Source: AC-32 sp963755635 (GTDB lineage: Bacteria; Actinomycetota; Thermoleophilia; Gaiellales; Gaiellaceae). From it: a DNA stretch of 64,000 nt. Below the pieces are notes generated by a model. That model made no database searches. It was not told where the DNA came from and saw only the letters and a list, made by a program, of their open reading frames with translations. The stretch spans positions 310,001 through 374,000 of the forward strand of contig CAVWKS010000010.1 of NCBI GenBank assembly GCA_963755635.1, in the 5' to 3' direction. Both the position numbers and the translations under genes were made by a program. Each line of letters begins with the position of its first letter. Position 1 is the first letter of the stretch. Positions 57,097 to 64,000 of the stretch are shown one piece after another.

Positions 57097-57800
57097 AGCG
57101 TGCGCAGCAGCTCGAGCAGCTCCGCCGGTGAGCCCACGACGACGTCGGCGGCCTCGGCGAGCTCCGCCGGGCCTTCCGGGGACGCCACGGCCACCCGCAC
57201 CGCGACCTCGCAGCCGTCGAGCCCGCGGAAGCCGTCGAGGTCGGTGGTGTCGTCGCCCGCGTAGAGGCCGCGCCCGAGCCCGCGCTCGGCGAGCAGGGCA
57301 CGCACCGCCGTTCCCTTGTCCGCCGCGACCGGCGGCCGCAGCTCCAGCACTTTCCGCCCCCAGCGCACCTCGAGCCCGGCAGCGCCCGCGCGCTCGGCCA
57401 CCGACTCGAGCTCGGCGCGCGCCGCCACCTCGTCCGGCGCCTCGCGCCAGTGCAGCGCCACCGTCAGGCCCTTGTCCTCGAGCCAGGGCCAGTCGAGCCG
57501 GGCGAACGGCGTCAGCGCCTCCCGCCAGCCCTCAGCCTCGGGCGCCAGCTCGAGCCCGTGCACGCCGACGTAGACCACGCCGTCCACCCCGACGAGCCGC
57601 CGAGCCTCCGCGCCCGTGCGCCCGCTGATGCAGGCGACCAGCGCATAGCGCGAGGCGAGCCGCCCAACCTCGGCGCGAGTCTCCTCCGGCACCGAGGCCA
57701 GTTCCGGCCGGGCGACGATCGGCGCGAGCGTTCCGTCGACGTCGAGAAACAGCGCGGCCGCAGCAGGGTCGTCCGCGAGCCGCGTCAGCGCATCGTCCAC
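57093..57800 (-). CDS. otsB: Trehalose-6-phosphate phosphatase
   Basis: The protein has 235 residues. It is HAD-type: FLDVDGTLAPI (nucleophile), CISGRTGAEARRLVG, GVHGLELAPE, VLELRPPVAADKGTAVRALL and GDDTTDLDGFRGL, all OtsB markers. It makes trehalose from trehalose-6-phosphate. The synthase gene otsA is not in the window. Confidence 0.92.
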   Translation of the reverse strand: MDDALTRLADDPAAAALFLDVDGTLAPIVARPELASVPEETRAEVGRLASRYALVACISGRTGAEARRLVGVDGVVYVGVHGLELAPEAEGWREALTPFARLDWPWLEDKGLTVALHWREAPDEVAARAELESVAERAGAAGLEVRWGRKVLELRPPVAADKGTAVRALLAERGLGRGLYAGDDTTDLDGFRGLDGCEVAVRVAVASPEGPAELAEAADVVVGSPAELLELLRTL

Positions 57801-57817
57801 GCAGGGAGAATACGAAG

Positions 57818-58159
57818 GTGCGGCTCGTCCTCATCGGCCTGGCGGCCGGCCTGTTCAGCGCGCTCTTCGGCGTGGGCGGTGGGATCATCGTCGTCCCGCT
57901 CCTGGTCCTGGCCGCCCACTTCGAGGAGCGACCGGCGATGGCGACCTCGCTGGCCGCGATCGCCCTGATCTCGCTCGTGGGCGCGGTCACCTACACGCTG
58001 CACGGGGAGATGAAGGTTGGCGCAGCGGCGGTCGTCGGCCTGCCCGCGGTTGCCGGCGTGATCGCCGGGACCTCGCTGCAACAGCGCCTCGCGACCCGCA
58101 CGCTCTCCCTCGCCTTCGCCGCACTGCTGGCCGCCGTCGGGGTGCGGCTGCTCATCTGA
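57818..58159 (+). CDS. Half-size TSUP (TauE/SafE) transporter, first half
   Basis: The protein has 113 residues from a GTG. It contains one TSUP repeat, GLAAGLFSALFGVGGGIIVVPLLVLAA, and about three to four helices. A full TSUP protein has two such repeats. The next gene, in a TGATG overlap, encodes another repeat, so the pair probably forms one transporter (sulfur compound or organic anion). Confidence 0.82.
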   Translation: MRLVLIGLAAGLFSALFGVGGGIIVVPLLVLAAHFEERPAMATSLAAIALISLVGAVTYTLHGEMKVGAAAVVGLPAVAGVIAGTSLQQRLATRTLSLAFAALLAAVGVRLLI

Positions 58160-58549
58160 TGTGGGCGCTGGTCGCAGCCGGCGCCCTCGGCGCGCTCGCG
58201 GGCGTCCTCGCCGGCCTGTTCGGCGTGGGCGGCGGCATCCTGTTCGTTCCGACGCTGACGCTCGTGCTCGGGCTGAGCCAGCTCCACGCCGAGGCGTCGA
58301 GCCTACTCGCGATCCTCCCCGCTGCCTGTGTCGGCGCCTGGCGCCAGGCGCGCTACGGAAACACCCGCTGGAGGGCGGCGCTGATCATCGGAATCGCCGC
58401 CATCGGCGGCGTCGAGGCAGGCGTCCAGATCGCCGAATCTCTTGCCGCAGCACGCGTTACGACGCCTCTTCGGTGCGCTCGTCCTGCTCGTCGCCGCGCA
58501 GGTCGCCTGGCGCACCCTGCGCCGACCCGCCTATCCTTCGCGACCGTGA
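58159..58549 (+). CDS. Half-size TSUP transporter, second half (one frame break)
   Basis: About 129 residues with the repeat GALAGVLAGLFGVGGGILFVPTLTLV. One extra base near 58441 hides the true end; in the next frame the protein runs LPQHALRRLFGALVLLVAAQVAWRT and ends at TGA 58547-58549. The frame break makes it appear fused to the following gene. That gene has its own GTG overlapping the TGA. Confidence 0.8.
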
Positions 58550-58944
58550 CCCCCGAGGACGAGCTCTGGATCCCGCTCGTCGACGAGCCGATCGGAACGT
58601 TCGTCTCGGAGATCCAGAGCGAGCACCAGGACATCGCTGCCGCCGTCGAGTCGCCGCGCCGGCTGCTCGCGTTCCGCACGTTCGCCTATCTCCGTGTCGG
58701 GATGCTGCTCGGCCAGCTGCTGATCGAGCGCGACCTCGAGGTGCACGACGGCACGCCGAGCTGGGCGGAGCTGCTGCTATCCGAGCCGGACGTTCGCGAG
58801 CAGGCGATCGCGGAGATCCGGGCCGTCGCAGAGGAGCTCGCCGCCGACCCGGCCTACGCAGAGGACGCGCCGCTGGGCCCGGACGAGGCCGAGCGGCAGC
58901 GCTTCCTCGAGTTCGCGAAGCGCCACCGCTCGAACGACGCGTAG
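58546..58944 (+). CDS. Acidic protein of unknown function
   Basis: The protein has 132 residues from a GTG overlapping the TSUP stop (GTGA). It is predicted helical and very acidic in its C-terminus, with no membrane segment or known motif. It starts TPEDELWIPLVDEPIGTFVS. It is tail to tail with the ZIP gene with no gap. Family not recognised. Confidence 0.7.
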   Translation: MTPEDELWIPLVDEPIGTFVSEIQSEHQDIAAAVESPRRLLAFRTFAYLRVGMLLGQLLIERDLEVHDGTPSWAELLLSEPDVREQAIAEIRAVAEELAADPAYAEDAPLGPDEAERQRFLEFAKRHRSNDA

Positions 58945-59670
58945 CTAGGAGGCCAGCCGGGCGATGAAGAAGGTGACGATGAAGCCCGCCGCGGTCAGCG
59001 CGACGCGCTTGGCTGAGGGGTGCTGGTGCGCCTCGGGCAGCAAGTCCGTCGCTCCCATGAAGAGGAAGAAACCGGCGTAGACGGCAAGCAGCTGGCCCAG
59101 GGTGTGCTCCGACACCGTGATGAAGACGCCGACCGTCGCGCCGAGTAACGGCGCGAGGCTGTCGGCCGCCAGCCAGCGCAGGGCCTGCTTGCGCTGACCG
59201 CTCTGGCGGAGGACGAAGTTCACCGTGTTGAGGCCATCCGCGAAGTCGTGCGTGACGACGGCGAGGAAGACCAGATAGCCGGTCGCATTGCCGAGCTGAA
59301 ACGCAAGCCCGATCCCGAGGCCGTCGATGAAGCTGTGCAGCGACAAGCCAGCGGCGCCCAGCGCTCCGACCTGCGCGTGCGCTCGCGCCTGCTCCGCCTC
59401 GTCCCGGTGATGCAGGACGACCAGGCGCTCGGCCAGGAAGAACGCGAGGAAGCCGGCGCCGACGAGTGTCGTCACACGCTCCGGGTCGTCGACTGCCGAG
59501 ATCGCCTCGGGCAGCACGTCGAAAAGCGCCACGGCGACCACGATTCCGCCGGTCAACGCGATCAGCGTTGCCAGCTCGCGGTGTAGCCGGAGTGCCGTCA
59601 GGCCGCCCGCTAGCGTCGACAGGACGGTGACGCCCGCCAGCGGAATCGCAATCCACGCCATCGGCGCCAA
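58945..59670 (-). CDS. ZIP-family metal transporter
   Basis: The protein has 241 residues, about seven to eight helices. The metal-binding helices carry SLHSFIDGLGIGLAF and VVTHDFADGLNTVNF. A His-rich loop between helices (VVLHHRDEAEQARAHAQ) may be the variable regulatory loop. Imports zinc or another divalent metal; substrate inferred. Confidence 0.88.
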   Translation of the reverse strand: MAPMAWIAIPLAGVTVLSTLAGGLTALRLHRELATLIALTGGIVVAVALFDVLPEAISAVDDPERVTTLVGAGFLAFFLAERLVVLHHRDEAEQARAHAQVGALGAAGLSLHSFIDGLGIGLAFQLGNATGYLVFLAVVTHDFADGLNTVNFVLRQSGQRKQALRWLAADSLAPLLGATVGVFITVSEHTLGQLLAVYAGFFLFMGATDLLPEAHQHPSAKRVALTAAGFIVTFFIARLAS

Positions 59671-59743
59671 TCATGACCTTCGGCCCGGTTGCGGCCGCCG
59701 GCTGGTGAATACCCGCCCGGAGGATGGTCATAATGCGGTCACG

Positions 59744-61210
59744 GTGCGAAAGCGGCTCTGCTACAGCGGGGTTCTCGCGGCCGTGCTGCTGCTCGCCGCC
59801 GGTTCGACCGGCGCGGGCGGCGCTAGCTCGAGCGCGGGGGGGTCTGCGCGTGCCTATTCGATCCGGATCGTGGTTCCGGGGCAGGCCGCTGTCGTGGCGG
59901 GCGAGGTCTCGGCGCCGCCGTACCACGTCTCGTTCGGCAACGGTTTCGTCTACCCGGCGGACGGCTCCGTTGCGACGGCCGCCTCGATCGCCTCGTCGGC
60001 GCAGAGCGACGCCGGCGCCCGCGCGACCGCCAACGCGTCAGGAGACGCAGCGACCGTCTCGCTCTTCGGCGGGGAGATCACGGTCGACGCGTTGAGCGCG
60101 AAGGCCCGGGCGTCGACCTCCGGCCGCACCGCGACGGGCGACCTGACCCGCGCAAGCCTCACCAACCTGATGGTTCTCGGCCAGCCTGCGACGGCGACCG
60201 CGAACGGCCGCATCGCGCTGGCCGACTGGGGCTACCTGATCACGCTGGAGCAGGGCACCGACACGAGCGCGGGGCCGGACGGCGCGCAGGCGTTCCGCGG
60301 GTTCGTCGCCGGGATCGATGTCCATCTGACCGCGCCGCACGGCAACCTGCCCGCCGGCTCGGAGATCGAGGTCGGCTACGCCGAGGTGAACGTGCAGGCA
60401 CCGGCGCCGCCGAAGAAGGAGAAGCCGGTCCCGCCCGGGCGGAAGAAGAACGGCAAGACTCCGCCGGCGCCGGAGCCGAAGAACAAGCGGGGCAGCGGCC
60501 CGCTCCTGCCCGGGCCCTCGACACTGCAGCCGAAGCTGACCGCCGGCGGCTACGTCTTCCCGGTCTACGGGCCGGTCTCGTTCACCGACACGTTCGGCGC
60601 CTTCCGCGGCGACGTCCCCGGGAACTGGCACCACGGCGACGACCTCTTCGCCCCGCTCGGCGCGCCGATCCTGGCCTGCTCGGACGGTGTCGTCTTCTCC
60701 GTCGGCTGGAACACAATCGGCGGCAACCGCCTCTGGCTGCGCGACTCGCAGGGCAACGAGTTCTACTACGCGCACCTGTCCGCCTTCTCGCCGCTCGCGA
60801 AGAACGGTCGCCTGGTGAAGGCGGGCGAGGTGCTCGGCTTCGTCGGCAACACGGGCGACGCCGCCGGAACGCCGACCCACCTCCACTTCGAGATCCATCC
60901 CGCCTCGCTGATCTACCTCGGCTACGACGGCGCGGTCGACCCGACGGCGTACCTGACGGCCTGGCAGCACCTGCAGGACGTCCGATTCCAGAACGTCGCC
61001 GGCTGGGTGCCGGCGGAGGCGGTCTCCGATCCGGCGCCGAAGCCGGCCGCGATCCTGCTTCAGGTCTCGGACATCTCCGAGGCGAGCGGGCTCGACCCCG
61101 GCTCGCTGCAGCGCGCGATCGCCCCGCGCGTCCCCGGCGAGGCGAACCCGGGCCTGATGAGGGCGCTCGGGTTCCGCGCGCCTCCGAACGCGGGCGCGGA
61201 CAAGGGCTAG
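59744..61210 (+). CDS. Secreted M23-family peptidase
   Basis: The protein has 488 residues from the GTG at 59744, chosen because it begins a signal peptide (KRLCYSGVLAAVLLLAAGST). A beta-rich N-terminal domain of about 200 residues is followed by a Pro/Lys-rich linker (PPKKEKPVPPGRKKNGKTPP). The M23 domain has GNWHHGDDLFAPLGAPI, then THLHFEIHP. The first His motif of active enzymes, HxxxD, is present as HHGDD, and HxH as HLH. It probably cuts peptidoglycan cross-bridges. Confidence 0.88.
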   Translation: MRKRLCYSGVLAAVLLLAAGSTGAGGASSSAGGSARAYSIRIVVPGQAAVVAGEVSAPPYHVSFGNGFVYPADGSVATAASIASSAQSDAGARATANASGDAATVSLFGGEITVDALSAKARASTSGRTATGDLTRASLTNLMVLGQPATATANGRIALADWGYLITLEQGTDTSAGPDGAQAFRGFVAGIDVHLTAPHGNLPAGSEIEVGYAEVNVQAPAPPKKEKPVPPGRKKNGKTPPAPEPKNKRGSGPLLPGPSTLQPKLTAGGYVFPVYGPVSFTDTFGAFRGDVPGNWHHGDDLFAPLGAPILACSDGVVFSVGWNTIGGNRLWLRDSQGNEFYYAHLSAFSPLAKNGRLVKAGEVLGFVGNTGDAAGTPTHLHFEIHPASLIYLGYDGAVDPTAYLTAWQHLQDVRFQNVAGWVPAEAVSDPAPKPAAILLQVSDISEASGLDPGSLQRAIAPRVPGEANPGLMRALGFRAPPNAGADKG

Positions 61211-61219
61211 CGCTAGCGG

Positions 61220-61636
61220 TTAGCTGTTGTTGCCGCTACCGCTGTTGCCGCCGTAGCCGAACTCTTCGTCCTCGCCGAAGATCTTGTCCTTCAGCCAGCG
61301 CCGCGTCTCCGGCCCGGTCATCGGGTTGAAGAGGATCCCGAGCATGATCCCGGCGAGCAGGAGCGAGGTGTTGCGCCCCTTGTGCTCCTCCTTGCCCTGG
61401 ATCCGCTCGGCGGCGTTGCGCAGGTCTTCGATCGCGGAACGGAGCTGGTCCTGGATGTCCTTGTCGCTCGCGACCTTGCCGGCGAGGCCGGTCACGCCGC
61501 GGCCGCCGATCAGCTCGTCGTAGACGTCGCGCGCTGTTGCGAAGGCGCTGCGGAGGTTGTCGCGCAGCTCCTCGTCCTGGATTGCCCGCTTGACGTAGGG
61601 CTTGACGTCGGCAACTCGATCTTTCGCGTTGGCCAT
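61220..61636 (-). CDS. Small YtxH-like membrane-associated protein
   Basis: The protein has 138 residues. The N-terminal two thirds are helical; one membrane segment (TSLLLAGIMLGILFNPMTG) is followed by PETRRWLKDKIFG, the typical YtxH end, and a Gly/Asn/Ser tail. Role unknown, possibly envelope stress. It ends 9 bases from the convergent M23 gene stop. Confidence 0.75.
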   Translation of the reverse strand: MANAKDRVADVKPYVKRAIQDEELRDNLRSAFATARDVYDELIGGRGVTGLAGKVASDKDIQDQLRSAIEDLRNAAERIQGKEEHKGRNTSLLLAGIMLGILFNPMTGPETRRWLKDKIFGEDEEFGYGGNSGSGNNS

Positions 61637-61696
61637 CGCGTAGGCCGTCCTTTCACTCGTTTGCAGCTTGGATTCTCTACCCTGGCGCGCTCGGCG

Positions 61697-64000
<2,304 letters not shown>

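Noticed and set aside
58159..58944. A single 261-residue TSUP fusion protein
   Set aside because: A one-base break near 58441 merges the half-TSUP gene with the next. The corrected frame ends at 58549 and the next gene has its own GTG.

Overview
The window is a 64 kb piece of a high-GC bacterial chromosome spanning the replication-origin neighbourhood. The gene order (parB, parA, rsmG, jag, yidC, yidD, rnpA and rpmH leftward; dnaA, dnaN, recF, dciA, gyrB and gyrA rightward), the GC-rich codon use, the Ku/LigD pair, many GNAT acetyltransferases and an ECF42-type sigma factor with DGPF proteins suggest an actinomycetote. I lean towards Thermoleophilia (Gaiellales/Solirubrobacterales), but that is inference. 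No rRNA, tRNA, CRISPR array, insertion sequence or prophage was seen.

Layout. 1-1275: three small Ser/Gly/Ala-rich genes of unknown role, the third a bacterial protein with Ser-Arg repeats, ending at a clear hairpin. 1309-6665 (minus strand): a nucleotidyltransferase, then the classic origin-left operon parB-parA-rsmG-jag-yidC-yidD-rnpA-rpmH, most of whose genes overlap by 4 nt. 6666-7004: the likely oriC, with DnaA-box-like sites; a smaller group lies between dnaA and dnaN. 7005-16571: dnaA, dnaN, recF, dciA, gyrB, gyrA and a MerR-like regulator. 16564-19523 (minus): NfeD protease, slipin and GalT-like transferase. 19700-21808: a secreted PGRP-type amidase. 21789-31875: lipid synthesis, with birA opposite fabZ-fabH-fabD-fabG-fabF, then a HAD hydrolase, two GNATs and an arginase-like protein leading into accD-accA. 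32061-35192: Ku and LigD for non-homologous end joining. 35315-38982 (minus): NDH-2, a GNAT and an ABC exporter. 39000-43983: small metabolic enzymes, a DDAH-type amidinohydrolase, and an ECF42-like sigma factor with its DGPF partner. 43993-47905 (minus): an MrfA/YprA-type helicase, a methyltransferase and a GNAT. 47911-50935: a TPP riboswitch controlling thiD-thiM-thiE-thiL. 50964-61636: an orphan peptide-type permease, thioredoxin, a glycosyltransferase, PolX, a HAD, a NUDIX, transporters (EamA, paired half-size TSUP, ZIP), OtsB and an M23 peptidase. The right edge is a partial lon.

Two sequence-wide patterns affect how the annotation should be read. First, more than twenty single-base frame breaks interrupt genes that are otherwise perfectly conserved (about a dozen of them between 2.7 and 5.7 kb), while 6-24 kb is clean. 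This looks like consensus error in a long-read or metagenome assembly rather than gene decay, so I annotate full-length genes through the breaks. Second, several genes have no ATG, GTG or TTG where the conserved domain requires a start, but have CTG placed in the same 4-nt stop/start overlap used by their neighbours, suggesting real CTG starts.

The most unusual items are the Ser-Arg repeat gene cluster at the left edge, an arginase-family enzyme with an N-terminal zinc ribbon and a Cys-rich first metal motif, a composite palindromic repeat with a partial second copy, an E. coli-type insertion in GyrB, Gln at the quinolone-determining position of GyrA, and the CTG starts. I see no clear complete new defence or biosynthetic system.
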